In this document: positions 9,536 through 19,263 of the stretch, piece after piece
Layout of the letters: each line of letters begins with the position of its first letter
How positions within the stretch are numbered: the stretch's first letter is position 1
Origin: Winogradskyella sp.
Lineage (GTDB): Bacteria > Bacteroidota > Bacteroidia > Flavobacteriales > Flavobacteriaceae
Length of the DNA stretch: 47,488 nucleotides
Assembly: GCF_013213975.1 (NCBI RefSeq)
Contig: NZ_JABSST010000013.1
Location: 1-47,488 of the forward strand
Reading direction: 5' to 3'
Made by a program: the position numbers and the translations under genes
The notes under the pieces: model-generated
Databases searched by the model: none
What the model was told of the DNA's origin: nothing
The model's input: the letters and a program-made list of their open reading frames with translations, nothing else

Positions 9536-9543
9536 CAAAAGTA
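9536..9543 (-). promoter_or_regulatory. Predicted -10 promoter element of the act operon
   Basis: On the minus strand this reads TACTTTTG, a full match to the Bacteroidota -10 consensus TAnnTTTG. Transcription would start near 9529, giving a leader of about 30 or 75 nt depending on the actA start used. No convincing -33 TTG is seen at the usual distance. A 6-bp inverted repeat, AACATG and CATGTT spaced by six A residues (9504-9521), lies just downstream and could be an operator. Confidence 0.5.
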
Positions 9544-9639
9544 AGATATAAAGTCGATTTTAGGAATGTTACAGAAGTGTTAATATATAATTTATACCAA
9601 TTCTAAATAACATATTTTAAGCATTTACATTTATTAGTA

Positions 9640-9647
9640 TAACTTTG
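9640..9647 (+). promoter_or_regulatory. Predicted -10 promoter element of the SPOR-domain gene
   Basis: The sequence TAACTTTG matches TAnnTTTG and lies 17 bp before the ATG at 9665, predicting a very short leader. No clear -33 element is seen. It is divergent from the act operon promoter about 100 bp away. Confidence 0.5.
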
Positions 9648-9664
9648 CATTTAAAATCAAAATT

Positions 9665-10048
9665 ATGACGCTCAAAATCAAACAATTCAGCATTACTTTT
9701 CTAACACTTATGTTTAGTTTAACATTAGCAGCCCAAGCAGGAAAGGTTAAGATTGAGCAGGATAGTGATATCGATAAATTACTAGAGTATAAAAAAGACA
9801 TAAAAACAACGAAAGTATTTAAAATACAGGTGTTTCAAAGTATTGATCCTGATAAAGCTCAGCGCGAAAAATCTAATTTTTTGAATGCTTATGATAAGTG
9901 GCCAGTAGATATTGTTTGGAACACACCTAATTATAAAGTTTGGGTTGGGAATTTTGCGACCCGTTTAGAAGCGGACAGAGCGTTGTTAAAAATCAAAAAG
10001 CATTACATGAATGCTATTATTTTCCAGCCAAAATCTGATAAAAAATAG
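9665..10048 (+). CDS. Exported SPOR-domain protein
   Basis: The 127-residue protein starts with a signal peptide, MTLKIKQFSITFLTLMFSLT, cleaved near LAAQA. The mature part resembles a SPOR domain: FKIQVFQSID opens the first strand, and YKVWVGNFATRLEADRAL is the typical second half followed by a helix. SPOR domains bind denuded peptidoglycan glycan strands at division sites, so a cell-envelope role is likely. It stands alone, divergent from the act operon and convergent with infB, with its own -10 box and a shared terminator. The exact role is not known to me. Confidence 0.8.
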   Translation: MTLKIKQFSITFLTLMFSLTLAAQAGKVKIEQDSDIDKLLEYKKDIKTTKVFKIQVFQSIDPDKAQREKSNFLNAYDKWPVDIVWNTPNYKVWVGNFATRLEADRALLKIKKHYMNAIIFQPKSDKK

Positions 10049-10073
10049 CCTACAAAATTAGATTATGATGTAA

Positions 10074-10102
10074 AAAAAGCCGACAATAATTGTCGGCTTT
10101 TT
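10074..10102. terminator. Bidirectional intrinsic terminator between the SPOR gene and infB
   Basis: A perfect stem is formed by AAAAAGCCGACAA (10074-10086) and TTGTCGGCTTTTT (10090-10102) with a 3-nt loop. The GC-rich core is flanked by A and T runs, so it works in both directions. It sits between the convergent ends of the SPOR gene (10048) and infB (10121). Confidence 0.9.
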
Positions 10103-10120
10103 ATGTCTTAAAAAGACCAT

Positions 10121-12793
10121 TTATTTCAGTTTCTTTTTAACCTCTACTTCTTGGAACGCTTCGATGATATCACCTTCCTTGATGTCATTATAGCCTTTAA
10201 CTTGCATACCACAATCGTAGCCTTTAGAAACCTCTTTAACATCGTCTTTAAATCGTTTCAAAGACAATAATTCTCCAGTATGCACAACTACACCATCCCT
10301 GATTAACCTTACACCAGAATTCCTGAATATTTTTCCATTGGTAACCATACAACCAGCAATAGTTCCAATCTTAGAAATTTTAAAGGTTTCTCTAATTTCT
10401 GCGGTACCAGTGACCTCCTCCTTAAGCTCAGGCGATAACATACCTTCCATTGCATCTTTAAGATCATTGATGGCATCATAGATAATTGAGTATGTTCTGA
10501 TATCTATTTCTTCTTTATCTGCAATATTTCGAGCATTACCTACTGGCCTTACATTAAACCCAATAATAATAGCATCAGATGCTGTTGCTAACAACACATC
10601 ACTCTCTGTGATGGCTCCAACTCCTTTGTGAATAATTTTCACCTCTATTTCTTCCGTAGATAACTTTTGGAACGAATCTGTTAATGCTTCAACAGAACCG
10701 TCTACATCACCTTTAAGGATTATATTTAATTCTTTAAAATTACCTAGTGCGATACGTCTACCAATTTCATCAAGTGTGGTATGCTTAGTTGTTCTAACCG
10801 ACTGCTCGCGTTGTAATTGTGTGCGTTTCGCTGCAATTTGCTTAGCTTCGCGCTCGTCTTCAAAGACATTGAATTTATCACCTGCTTGCGGTGCCCCGTC
10901 AAGCCCTAGGATTGATACCGGAGTTGCTGGTCCCGCTTCTTTAACGTCATTACCACGCTCATCCTGCATGGCTTTTACTTTTCCGCTGTTCTTACCCGCT
11001 AGAACGTAATCACCAACACGTAACGTACCCGCTTGTACTAAAATCGTCGAAACATAACCGCGTCCTTTATCTAAATAAGCTTCAACAACCGTTCCGGTAG
11101 CAGGCTTACTAGGATTTGCCTTTAATTCAAGTAATTCAGCTTCTAAAAGCACTTTTTCTAATAGTTCGTTGACACCAGTTCCAAACTTGGCAGAAATATC
11201 ATGAGATTGGATTTTACCACCCCAATCTTCTACCAGCAAATTCATATTTGCTAAACCTTCTTTAACCTTATCAGGATTAGCATCTGGCTTATCAATTTTA
11301 TTAATTGCAAATACAATAGGAACACCAGCTGCCTGAGCATGAGAAATTGCTTCTTTAGTTTGTGGCATGATGGCGTCATCTGCTGCAACAACAATAATGG
11401 CAATATCAGTAACCTGAGCTCCACGTGCACGCATCGCCGTAAAGGCCTCGTGCCCAGGGGTATCTAAAAATGCTATCTTTTGCCCACTATCAAGTTGTAC
11501 TCCATAAGCACCTATGTGCTGTGTAATTCCGCCAGATTCTCCTGCGATTACATTTTCTTCACGGATGTAATCTAATAAAGAAGTTTTACCATGATCAACG
11601 TGGCCCATTACGGTAACAATAGGTGCTCTTGGTTTTAAATCTTCTGGTCTATCTTCAACTTCTTCTATCGCTTCTTCGATATCAGCCGTTACAAATTCTA
11701 CATCAAAACCAAACTCTTCAGCAACTATGGTTAAAGTTTCTGCATCAAGTCTTTGATTCATTGTTACCATCATTCCAAGAGACATACATGCAGAAATGAC
11801 CTGTGTAACACCAACATCCATCATAGTTGCCACTTCACTTACAGTAACAAACTCAGTTACTTTAAGCGTTTTACTTTCTGCTGCTGCAAGTTCCTGATCC
11901 ATCTCCGTCTGCTGACGATGCTGATCTCTTTTCTCTCTGCGATACTTGGCACCTTTGCCTTTATTTGTTTTACCCTGAAGTTTTTCAAGGGTTTCTCTTA
12001 CTTGTTTTTGTACTTCCTCTTCACTTGGCTCCTCCTTAACCACCTTCGGTCTTGCATTACCTCTTCCTTTTCCTCCTCGTCTATTATCGAAGTTAGGTCG
12101 CCCTCCTCCTGAATTATTTCCACCTTTACTAATACGACGTCTTTTACGCTTATTAACATCATTAGACGCATCCGGTTTTTTCTCCTCTTTCTTCTTTTTA
12201 GGTTTATTGAACTGAGAAAGATCTATTTTTTTACCTGTCGTTATCGGTCCAGATAATTTTTTATACTGTGTTTTAATAGTTTCCTCAGCAGGCTCTGTAG
12301 GTTGGGCCTCTACTTTAGCAGTTTCTTTCTTAAGTTTCTCCTCCTTACTTGGTTTAGCAGGTTCTTCCTCCTTTGCAATAGGCTTTTTTTCTTCCTTAAC
12401 TGGAGCTTCTTCTTTTGGTTTTTCCTCAGGTTTAGCTTTTGGCTTTTTATCCAATTCAATTTTACCAATTTGTTTTGGACCACTTAATTCTACCTTAGCC
12501 TTAACAACTGTTTCTTTCTTCGACTCCTGCTTTTCTTTTTCTTCAATTTCGCGCTCACGTTGTTCACGAAGCTCTTCTTTCTCTTTTAGCTTTGCTTCAC
12601 TTACTTCTTGAGCTTTTTCACGCTTCGTTGCATCGGTCTGAAATTCGTCAGAAAGCGTATCATAAACCTCTTGCGAAATTTTTGTATTAGGACTCTTCTC
12701 AATCTCAATACCCTTGGATTCTAAAAAATCCACAGCACGATCTAATGAGATATTCAGTTCTCTTAATACTTTATTAATTCTAATTTGAGCCAT
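10121..12793 (-). CDS. infB: Translation initiation factor IF-2
   Basis: IF-2 is the GTPase that brings initiator tRNA to the ribosome. The 890-residue protein opens with an IF2_N domain ([15 protein letters not shown]). A long Lys/Glu/Pro-rich linker follows (about residues 55-270), then a second N-domain ([19 protein letters not shown]) and the G domain from about residue 390. G-motifs visible are [10 protein letters not shown] (near residue 397), [12 protein letters not shown] and [10 protein letters not shown]. Domains II to IV, which contact fMet-tRNA, complete the protein. It follows nusA by 68 bp in the conserved rimP-nusA-infB order and ends at the shared terminator near 10,090. Ortholog-like throughout. 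Confidence 0.99.
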   Translation of the reverse strand: MAQIRINKVLRELNISLDRAVDFLESKGIEIEKSPNTKISQEVYDTLSDEFQTDATKREKAQEVSEAKLKEKEELREQREREIEEKEKQESKKETVVKAKVELSGPKQIGKIELDKKPKAKPEEKPKEEAPVKEEKKPIAKEEEPAKPSKEEKLKKETAKVEAQPTEPAEETIKTQYKKLSGPITTGKKIDLSQFNKPKKKKEEKKPDASNDVNKRKRRRISKGGNNSGGGRPNFDNRRGGKGRGNARPKVVKEEPSEEEVQKQVRETLEKLQGKTNKGKGAKYRREKRDQHRQQTEMDQELAAAESKTLKVTEFVTVSEVATMMDVGVTQVISACMSLGMMVTMNQRLDAETLTIVAEEFGFDVEFVTADIEEAIEEVEDRPEDLKPRAPIVTVMGHVDHGKTSLLDYIREENVIAGESGGITQHIGAYGVQLDSGQKIAFLDTPGHEAFTAMRARGAQVTDIAIIVVAADDAIMPQTKEAISHAQAAGVPIVFAINKIDKPDANPDKVKEGLANMNLLVEDWGGKIQSHDISAKFGTGVNELLEKVLLEAELLELKANPSKPATGTVVEAYLDKGRGYVSTILVQAGTLRVGDYVLAGKNSGKVKAMQDERGNDVKEAGPATPVSILGLDGAPQAGDKFNVFEDEREAKQIAAKRTQLQREQSVRTTKHTTLDEIGRRIALGNFKELNIILKGDVDGSVEALTDSFQKLSTEEIEVKIIHKGVGAITESDVLLATASDAIIIGFNVRPVGNARNIADKEEIDIRTYSIIYDAINDLKDAMEGMLSPELKEEVTGTAEIRETFKISKIGTIAGCMVTNGKIFRNSGVRLIRDGVVVHTGELLSLKRFKDDVKEVSKGYDCGMQVKGYNDIKEGDIIEAFQEVEVKKKLK

Positions 12794-12861
12794 AAATTGC
12801 CGTAATATACTTAAATCTGTTTTATCAACTTAACTTCTACCTACTTTTAAAGTTAAATTGT

Positions 12862-14094
12862 TTAGTCTTCAAACTCTTCCCTAAGAATTCGAATAACTTC
12901 TTCTATTGTTTCTTCTTCTAGATCTGTACGTTTCACTAAATCTGTAACGTCTTGTTCTAAAATACTTTTTGCTGTATCTAACCCAGCTTTACTAAATTCT
13001 TTAATGATCCATTCTTCGATTTCATCAGAGAATTCTTTTAATTCAACATCTTCCTCTGCCCCTTCTCTAAAGACATCGATCTCATAACCAGTTAATTGGC
13101 CTGCCAAACGTATGTTGTGACCTCCCCTACCAATAGCTTTAGAAACTTCTTCTGGCTTTAATAACACTTCTGCGCGCATGTTTTCTTCATCTAATTTTAA
13201 TGAAGTTACACGCGCAGGACTTAATGCTCTAGTTACAAAAAGCTGCAAGTTATTGGTGTAGTTTATAACATCGATATTTTCATTTCCTAATTCACGAACA
13301 ATACCATGAATACGAGATCCTTTCATACCAACACAAGCACCAACCGGATCAATTCTATCATCATAAGAATCCACAGCAACCTTAGCCTTTTCACCAGGAA
13401 TACGCACTACCTTTTTTACAGTAATCAATCCATCAAATACTTCTGGAATCTCTTGCTCAAACAACTTCTCTAAGAACAATGGTGATGTCCTAGACATAAT
13501 GATCGCTGGTTTGCTTCCCTTTAATTCAACACTTTCAATTATTCCACGAACATTTTCACCTTTTCTAAAGAAATCTGAAGGAATTTGTCTATCCTTTGGA
13601 AGAATAATTTCATTACCATCATCATCCAAAAGAATAATAGCTCTGTGACGAATATGGTGGACCTCAGCAGTATAAATTTCGCCTTCTAATTCTTTAAATT
13701 GCTTATAGATGTTAGTATTATCATGCTCATGAATCTTAGATATTAAATTTTGCCTTAATGCCAAAATAGAACGTCTACCGAGATCCACTAACTTTACTTC
13801 TTCTGCAACATCTTCACCAACTTCAAAATCTGGTTCGATTTTCTGCGCTTCAGATAATGCTATTTCTTGATTTGGATCTTCTACCTCTCCATCTGCAACA
13901 ACAATACGGTTTCTCCAAATTTCCAAATCCCCTTTATCTGGATTGATAATAATATCAAAGTTATCATCGTCACCATATTTTTTCTTCAATGCATTACGCA
14001 ATACATCTTCAAGAATCGCCATCAGCGTAACTCTATCGATTAACTTATCGTCCTTAAATTCTGAAAATGATTCAATTAATGCTACATTTTCCAT
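12862..14094 (-). CDS. nusA: Transcription termination/antitermination factor NusA
   Basis: NusA binds RNA polymerase and nascent RNA, and promotes pausing, intrinsic termination or antitermination. The 410-residue protein has an N-terminal polymerase-binding domain (residues 1-130), an S1 domain (about 138-200) and two KH domains (about 230-345). These include DPVGACVGMKGSRIHGIV and the IGRGGHNIRLAGQLTG loop. It lacks the long acidic C-terminal repeats of enterobacterial NusA, as expected outside Proteobacteria. It lies 12 bp after rimP and 68 bp before infB. Because NusA acts on hairpin-type pause and termination signals, the hairpin in the rimP leader could allow feedback on this operon; this is inference. 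Confidence 0.98.
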   Translation of the reverse strand: MENVALIESFSEFKDDKLIDRVTLMAILEDVLRNALKKKYGDDDNFDIIINPDKGDLEIWRNRIVVADGEVEDPNQEIALSEAQKIEPDFEVGEDVAEEVKLVDLGRRSILALRQNLISKIHEHDNTNIYKQFKELEGEIYTAEVHHIRHRAIILLDDDGNEIILPKDRQIPSDFFRKGENVRGIIESVELKGSKPAIIMSRTSPLFLEKLFEQEIPEVFDGLITVKKVVRIPGEKAKVAVDSYDDRIDPVGACVGMKGSRIHGIVRELGNENIDVINYTNNLQLFVTRALSPARVTSLKLDEENMRAEVLLKPEEVSKAIGRGGHNIRLAGQLTGYEIDVFREGAEEDVELKEFSDEIEEWIIKEFSKAGLDTAKSILEQDVTDLVKRTDLEEETIEEVIRILREEFED

Positions 14095-14106
14095 AATTGA
14101 TATGAA

Positions 14107-14571
14107 TTAAAATTTTATCTTAACTTTTGCTTCTTTAATACTCTCAAAGGCTATGTTAGCCTCTTTGGTCACAGTCACTTTCCCTTTCCCAACTGGCTTG
14201 GATTCTCGTGTTTTCCACTTTAAAAGAACACCGTCATCGTTTGCATTGATAAGTTGCCCTTCGATTATTCTTCCTTCTACCGTTTTTATTTCCAAATGCC
14301 TACCAACGTGTTTATTATACTGTCTTGGCATAATGAGAGGTGATGTAGCACCAGAGGATAACACTTGTAAAGCAAAATCATGCTCATCTCTATCTAAGTT
14401 ATGCTCTATGGCTCGGCTTACAAACATACAATCTTCTACCAAAACCCCTTTATCTCCGTCTATTACAATTTTAATAGCATTATCAGTAGACATACTAAAA
14501 TCTATTAAAAATAGATCAGATCGCTCTTCCAATGCTTTTTGCAATAAATCCTCAACTGTCTTTTTAAACAT
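14107..14571 (-). CDS. rimP: Ribosome maturation factor RimP
   Basis: RimP assists maturation of the 30S subunit. I prefer the ATG at 14571, giving 154 residues starting MFKKTVEDLLQKALEE, which is where RimP homologs normally begin. An in-frame ATG at 14616 would add 15 residues encoded by a terminator-like hairpin. The N-terminal alpha/beta domain has FLIDFSMS and IVIDGDKGVLVEDCMFVSRA; the C-terminal SH3-like domain follows LQVLSSGATSPL. It is the first gene of rimP-nusA-infB. Confidence 0.95.
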   Translation of the reverse strand: MFKKTVEDLLQKALEERSDLFLIDFSMSTDNAIKIVIDGDKGVLVEDCMFVSRAIEHNLDRDEHDFALQVLSSGATSPLIMPRQYNKHVGRHLEIKTVEGRIIEGQLINANDDGVLLKWKTRESKPVGKGKVTVTKEANIAFESIKEAKVKIKF

Positions 14572-14585
14572 ATGTGATATAAAAA

Positions 14586-14606
14586 GAGAGGACTTTTCGT
14601 CCTCTC
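14586..14606 (-). terminator. Terminator-like hairpin in the rimP-nusA-infB leader (candidate attenuator)
   Basis: On the minus strand the arms GAGAGGAC (14606-14599) and GTCCTCTC (14593-14586) form a perfect 8-bp stem with a GAAAA loop. A run of five T residues (14585-14581) follows directly, as in an intrinsic terminator. It lies between the predicted promoter (14634-14664) and the preferred rimP start (14571). No gene needs to be terminated here, because the neighbouring genes diverge. Confidence 0.6.
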
Positions 14607-14633
14607 GCGTATTCATTTTTGTAAATAACGTTG

Positions 14634-14664
14634 CAAATATACAACATTTAATGTATTTGTCAAA
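14634..14664 (-). promoter_or_regulatory. Promoter of the rimP-nusA-infB operon
   Basis: On the minus strand a TTTG element (14664-14661) is followed after 19 nt by TATATTTG (14641-14634), a full match to the Bacteroidota -33/-10 pattern. Transcription should start near 14627, about 55 nt upstream of the preferred rimP start. Confidence 0.75.
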
Positions 14665-14720
14665 GGCTAATAAAATGCAATTATTTTCCTAAATTTATAA
14701 GACTAATAAATCAATGATCT

Positions 14721-15545
14721 ATGAATAAAATTCTCGTACCGACTGATTTTTCAGAGCAAGCTGAAAATGCCCTTAAAATTGCTGCAATGTTAGCACGAAA
14801 ATACGATGCCGAAATATATCTGTTACATATGATGGAAATACCTATGCAGCATATCGATCCAGGTGCAGTTCAAAGCGATATTCCCGAAGCCTTATTCTTT
14901 ATGAAACTGGCACACAAAAAATTCGAAGATTTAATTGCTAGTGATTATTTAGAAGGAGTTACTGTGCATGAAACTGTAAAGGCAGATATTACTTTTAATG
15001 AAATTAAAGATACGTGTAAAGAATTTGAAATCGACCTGATAGTTATGGGGTCTCATGGTGCATCAGGAATTAAAGAAATGTTCATTGGCTCTAATGCTGA
15101 GAAAGTTGTAAGATCTTCCGATGTCCCTGTTATGGTCATTAAGAATCATCATTCGAGTTTTATTATTCGTGATTTTGTTTTTGCATCTGACTTTAAAAAT
15201 GATAATAGAGAAACTTATAAACAAGCTATTAAATTTGCAGAGCTTTTTAACGCTAAAATTCATTTATTGTTAGTTAATACAGCCAACAACTTTATTACCA
15301 CATATGACGCTCGCAGAAGAATTAGCGATTTTATTTCTGGTCAATCCTTTGAAAAGTATACTATTAACGTTCATAATGACACGAGTGTTGAACAGGGTAT
15401 TTTGAATTTCTCAAAAGAAATTGATGCTGATCTTATTGGAATAAGTACCCATGGTAGACAAGGCATTGCACACTTCTTCAATAGCAGTATTAGTGAAGAT
15501 TTAGTGAACCATGCCAACAGGCCAGTCATTACGTTTAAGATTTGA
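14721..15545 (+). CDS. Universal stress protein with two tandem Usp domains
   Basis: The 274-residue protein consists of two UspA-like domains. The first (residues 1-145) begins MNKILVPTDFSEQAENALK and ends with the ATP-binding loop GSHGASGIKEMFIGSNAEKV, matching G-2x-G-9x-G-S/N. The second (from about 150) begins DFVFASDFKND and ends in ISTHGRQGIAHFFNSSISED, where the last glycine is missing, so only the first half is expected to bind ATP well. Such proteins are linked to stress survival; the precise function cannot be read from sequence. It is divergent from rimP and is followed by a strong terminator. Confidence 0.93.
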   Translation: MNKILVPTDFSEQAENALKIAAMLARKYDAEIYLLHMMEIPMQHIDPGAVQSDIPEALFFMKLAHKKFEDLIASDYLEGVTVHETVKADITFNEIKDTCKEFEIDLIVMGSHGASGIKEMFIGSNAEKVVRSSDVPVMVIKNHHSSFIIRDFVFASDFKNDNRETYKQAIKFAELFNAKIHLLLVNTANNFITTYDARRRISDFISGQSFEKYTINVHNDTSVEQGILNFSKEIDADLIGISTHGRQGIAHFFNSSISEDLVNHANRPVITFKI

Positions 15546-15562
15546 GCCAAACGAAATGAAAT

Positions 15563-15595
15563 AAAAAATCCTAATCGAATCGATTAGGATTTTTT
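15563..15595. terminator. Bidirectional terminator between the Usp gene and tRNA-Gln
   Basis: The stem TCCTAATCG (15569-15577) pairs with CGATTAGGA (15581-15589) around a 3-nt loop. It is flanked by six A residues on the left and a T run on the right. It ends the Usp transcript on the plus strand. On the minus strand it begins 1 nt after the tRNA 3' end, so it should also end the tRNA transcript. Confidence 0.88.
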
Positions 15596-15596
15596 G

Positions 15597-15669
15597 TTGG
15601 CCTACTAGGGCTCGAACCTAGACTCTTCTGGACCAAAACCAGACGTGTTGCCAGTTACACCATAGGCCA
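15597..15669 (-). tRNA. tRNA-Gln (anticodon TTG)
   Basis: The minus strand folds into a complete cloverleaf. The acceptor is TGGCCTA with TAGGCCA, and the D stem is GTGT with ACAC. The anticodon stem TCTGG with CCAGA holds the loop TTTTGGT, so the anticodon is TTG, reading CAA. The T stem is CTAGG with CCTAG around TTCGAGC. The first pair is U1-A72, as in known tRNA-Gln. The CCA end is not encoded, since the sequence after the discriminator A is CAA. A promoter lies upstream and a terminator follows at once. Confidence 0.97.
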
Positions 15670-15687
15670 ATATCATAAATGAGGGTG

Positions 15688-15718
15688 CAAATTTAAAACA
15701 AAGTTTGTCTTGGACAAA
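15688..15718 (-). promoter_or_regulatory. Promoter of tRNA-Gln
   Basis: On the minus strand TTTG (15718-15715) is followed after 19 nt by TAAATTTG (15695-15688), a full Bacteroidota -33/-10 match with the same spacing as the rimP promoter. The start of transcription would be about 12 nt before the mature tRNA 5' end at 15669. Confidence 0.75.
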
Positions 15719-15820
15719 AAAAATAAAGAAAAATAATCTAAATTACTTAACGTTAACTTAAAAATGTAGGCTTTACTATAATAATTAGTAAATTCGCCAG
15801 CATTAATAAGCAAGGTTTAC

Positions 15821-18800
15821 ATGACATATTTTAACTTTAAAAAATGGAACACGATTTTAGCGTGGTTTGCATTTGCAGTAGCATTTATAACATACGCTTT
15901 AACCATTGAACCTACCGTTAGTTTTTGGGATGCAGGCGAGTATATTTTAACCTCATCTAAATTACAAGTTGGTCACCCACCAGGAGCACCCTTATTTCAA
16001 ATGTTAGGTGCTTTTTTCTCCATGTTTGCCTTAGAACCTGAGCAAATTGGTATGATTATGAACCTCATGAGTGCAACAGCGAGTGCATTTACCATCTTGT
16101 TCATGTTTTGGACCATTAGTATGCTTTTAGTGAAGTTGGTTAAATACGACAAAAACTCCAATGCTAATAAAGGTATAGCTGTATTAGGCAGTGCCTTGGC
16201 AGGTGCATTATCGTTTACATTTACAGACTCTTTTTGGTTTAATGCAGTAGAGACTGAGGTTTATGCTATGGCTACACTAATCATGTCCGTAATGTTTTAT
16301 CTTGCCTTACGCTGGGAACAGGACATGCTTAAGCCAAGAGGTAATCGCTGGCTAATTTTAATTGCCTTTATCATTGGGTTATCTTTTGGTGTACATTTTA
16401 TGGGATTACTTACCATTCCTGCCATTGGTCTTATCTACTATTTTAAAAATTACAAGACCATTACCATAAAGAATTTTATCATTGCTAATATTGCTTCGGC
16501 TGCCATCTTATTATTTATCTTTAAGTTACTATTACCCTCAACACTTAAACTTTTTGGAAATCTTGAAGTGTTCTTTGTAAATTCTATTGGCTTGCCTTTT
16601 AATTCAGGAACCATTATTACGGGTTTAATGGTCATTGGTTTGTTTTACTTTGGGCTTAACTATACTAGAAAAAAAGGACTCATTCATATCAATACATTGG
16701 TATTGTGCTTAATGTTTATTTTTATGGGTTTCTCTTCTTGGATGATGCTACCTATTAGAGCCAATGCTAATGTTATTATTAATGAAAACAATCCTTCGGA
16801 TGCACGAGAGCTTTTAGCTTATTATAACTTAGAACAGTATCCAGAAACACATTTGTTTTACGGCCCACAGTTTACAGAAATCTACTCTGGTGCTGATGAA
16901 GATAAACCATTTGTTGATGATAAAAAGAATTATGAGCGCGATGATGAGTTAGGAGAATATGTAATCATAAATCAATGGGAAGGCAGTAAGCAAAATTATA
17001 ATCACGATCATGCCTCAATTCTGCCAAGAATGTGGAGTAGCGAACATGCTGAAAATTACATGATGTTTACTGGACTTATTAATTTCAAAGTAAATGCTAA
17101 TGTACAAACGCGTGCCTACAACGAAGCTTACAATGCTTTCATGCAAGATGCCTTAAAACAAGGTTTAAGCGAAACTGAAGCTGACGAGTTTGTGTCCGAA
17201 CAAGCTGGACAATATGCAATCCAAGAGAAGCGACGTATTGATCAGGTGGTTAATAAATTTAGAAATGATATTAGAAATGGTGAGGTAGACTATGAAGGTT
17301 ACGACCGTTTTTTAAGAAATTATGGACAACAGTATTTAGAAATAGAAAAACCGTCATTTACAGACAACTTAGCTTATATGTTTCAATATCAGTTTGGTTA
17401 CATGTACTGGCGTTATTTTATGTGGAATTTTACTGGAAGGCAAAACGATATTCAAGGAAAATATGATGATTTTAATGGGAACTGGATCTCAGGAATTAAA
17501 TTTATTGATGAACTTCACTTGGGAGTATCTCAAGACAACCTACCAACAGAGGTTTTAGAAAATAAAGCCAGAAACACCTACTACTTTTTACCGCTGATTC
17601 TAGGATTAATTGGCTTTTTCTTTTTAATGTATACTGATGCAAAACGGTTTTGGGTACTACTGGTATTCTTCCTTTTAACAGGGTTGGCAATTCAATTTTA
17701 CACGAATATTAGACCTTTTGAACCTCGTGAACGTGATTATTCTGTAGTTGGCTCCTTCTATGTCTTTGCTATTTGGATTGGATTTGGTGTTTATGCCATT
17801 TATGATTTATTGAAGACTCGTGTTAAGTCACAATTATTAGCACCAGTAATTACATTAGTGTGCATCATTATCATTCCAGGAATTTTAGCCGCTAACAATT
17901 GGGATGATCATGATAGGTCAGGAAAATATACAGCTAATGCTATGGCTCGTAAATATTTAGAATCTTGCGCTCCTAATTCTATACTATTTACCATAGGTGA
18001 TAATGACTCATTCCCCCTTTGGTATTTACAAGAAATAGAAGGGGTCCGCACCGATGTTCGTGTCGTTAATACGAGTTTGTTCCAGACTGATTGGTATATT
18101 GATCAGATGAAGCGTAAGGCGTATGAAAGTGATCCTATTCCTTCTCAATTAACCCACAAACAATATCGAGGTGGTAATAGAGATGTTATTATAAGAAGAG
18201 AAATTACCAAAGACACCTTATCCATAAAAGACTTTATGGACTTTGTCTCTAGTGAAAAACCAACAACTAAATTTAAATACGTGCTAGAGCGTCAGGGCGA
18301 AGATCCGAGGCAATATCCAAATCATTTATTAAGTACAAATTATTTCCCAACACGTCACATTAGTATTCCTGTTAACAAAGAAACTGTACTTAAAAATGGC
18401 ATTGTAAAATCTAAAGATGCGGATAAGATTGAAGATAACTTATATGCAGAAATTGAAGGCAGTTACATTTATAAAAACAGATTGTTAATGCTCGATATCA
18501 TTGCCAACAACAATTGGGAACGTCCAATCTATTTTACTGGTGGTGCTTTTGGTGCTGATGATTATGTTTGGCTAAAAGATTATTTACAATTAGATGGTAT
18601 GTGTTACAAACTGGTACCTATTAAAACTCCAGTAGATAGAGCAAATCCTTATGATATGGGACGTGTTGACCCGGACCTTATGTACGACATGGTTAAAACA
18701 TGGGACTGGGGCGGAAGCGGTGAAGACATCTACCATGATATTGAAACCAGACGTAATGGTATTACCTTTAGAGGAAATTTAGCCCGTTTGATTGAGTCAT

Positions 18801-19261
18801 TGATTAATGAAGATAAATTGAAAGAAGCTGAAGAGATTGCAGATATAGCAATGGAAAAAATGCCAGTTGATAAGTTTGGTTTCCATTCCTTATTAGAACC
18901 TTACATCAGTGCATATTACGAAGTAGGTAATAAAGAAAAAGGTAGAGCATTGTTTAAAGAGGTTTCAAAAATATACCAAGAAAACATACTTTATTATGGT
19001 GGTTTAGACAAAGATGATCAAATTCGATTAATAGAAGATATTTATTTAGACATACAACGTTATAGAGCATTAGTAGATATCTTATTTGTGTATCAGGATA
19101 AAGAATTTGCTATGGAAGAAATGAAAAAATACAACAACTTCCTTAGCCTATTAGATGAATTTTTAGGTCCTGATGAAGAGGACGTTGAACCACTTAATGA
19201 CATTGATATTAATACTATTCTCAAAGATAGTATTCAAGATACTATAGCACCTGAAGAGTAA
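15821..19261 (+). CDS. DUF2723 multi-pass membrane protein, probable glycosyltransferase-like
   Basis: The 1146-residue protein has a DUF2723 N-terminal region with the marker stretch TVSFWDAGEYILTSSKLQ and VGHPPGAPLFQML (residues 30-70). About twelve membrane helices are split between residues 10-330 and 590-710. A long soluble C-terminal part follows, which ends in helical repeat-like sequence (about 1000-1110) resembling TPRs. The D-A-G-E motif in the first extracytoplasmic loop is reminiscent of the acidic motif of polyprenyl-phosphate sugar-dependent transferases (GT-C fold). A role in protein or glycan glycosylation is therefore plausible, but I cannot show the substrate. The next gene, a polysaccharide deacetylase, starts 2 bp after its stop, so the two form an operon and an envelope-glycan function fits both. 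Confidence 0.88.
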   Translation: MTYFNFKKWNTILAWFAFAVAFITYALTIEPTVSFWDAGEYILTSSKLQVGHPPGAPLFQMLGAFFSMFALEPEQIGMIMNLMSATASAFTILFMFWTISMLLVKLVKYDKNSNANKGIAVLGSALAGALSFTFTDSFWFNAVETEVYAMATLIMSVMFYLALRWEQDMLKPRGNRWLILIAFIIGLSFGVHFMGLLTIPAIGLIYYFKNYKTITIKNFIIANIASAAILLFIFKLLLPSTLKLFGNLEVFFVNSIGLPFNSGTIITGLMVIGLFYFGLNYTRKKGLIHINTLVLCLMFIFMGFSSWMMLPIRANANVIINENNPSDARELLAYYNLEQYPETHLFYGPQFTEIYSGADEDKPFVDDKKNYERDDELGEYVIINQWEGSKQNYNHDHASILPRMWSSEHAENYMMFTGLINFKVNANVQTRAYNEAYNAFMQDALKQGLSETEADEFVSEQAGQYAIQEKRRIDQVVNKFRNDIRNGEVDYEGYDRFLRNYGQQYLEIEKPSFTDNLAYMFQYQFGYMYWRYFMWNFTGRQNDIQGKYDDFNGNWISGIKFIDELHLGVSQDNLPTEVLENKARNTYYFLPLILGLIGFFFLMYTDAKRFWVLLVFFLLTGLAIQFYTNIRPFEPRERDYSVVGSFYVFAIWIGFGVYAIYDLLKTRVKSQLLAPVITLVCIIIIPGILAANNWDDHDRSGKYTANAMARKYLESCAPNSILFTIGDNDSFPLWYLQEIEGVRTDVRVVNTSLFQTDWYIDQMKRKAYESDPIPSQLTHKQYRGGNRDVIIRREITKDTLSIKDFMDFVSSEKPTTKFKYVLERQGEDPRQYPNHLLSTNYFPTRHISIPVNKETVLKNGIVKSKDADKIEDNLYAEIEGSYIYKNRLLMLDIIANNNWERPIYFTGGAFGADDYVWLKDYLQLDGMCYKLVPIKTPVDRANPYDMGRVDPDLMYDMVKTWDWGGSGEDIYHDIETRRNGITFRGNLARLIESLINEDKLKEAEEIADIAMEKMPVDKFGFHSLLEPYISAYYEVGNKEKGRALFKEVSKIYQENILYYGGLDKDDQIRLIEDIYLDIQRYRALVDILFVYQDKEFAMEEMKKYNNFLSLLDEFLGPDEEDVEPLNDIDINTILKDSIQDTIAPEE

Positions 19262-19263
19262 AA

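Noticed and set aside
14153..14692. 179-codon frame on the plus strand opposite rimP
   Set aside because: It is antisense to a well-supported conserved gene and shows no domain; a shadow of rimP.
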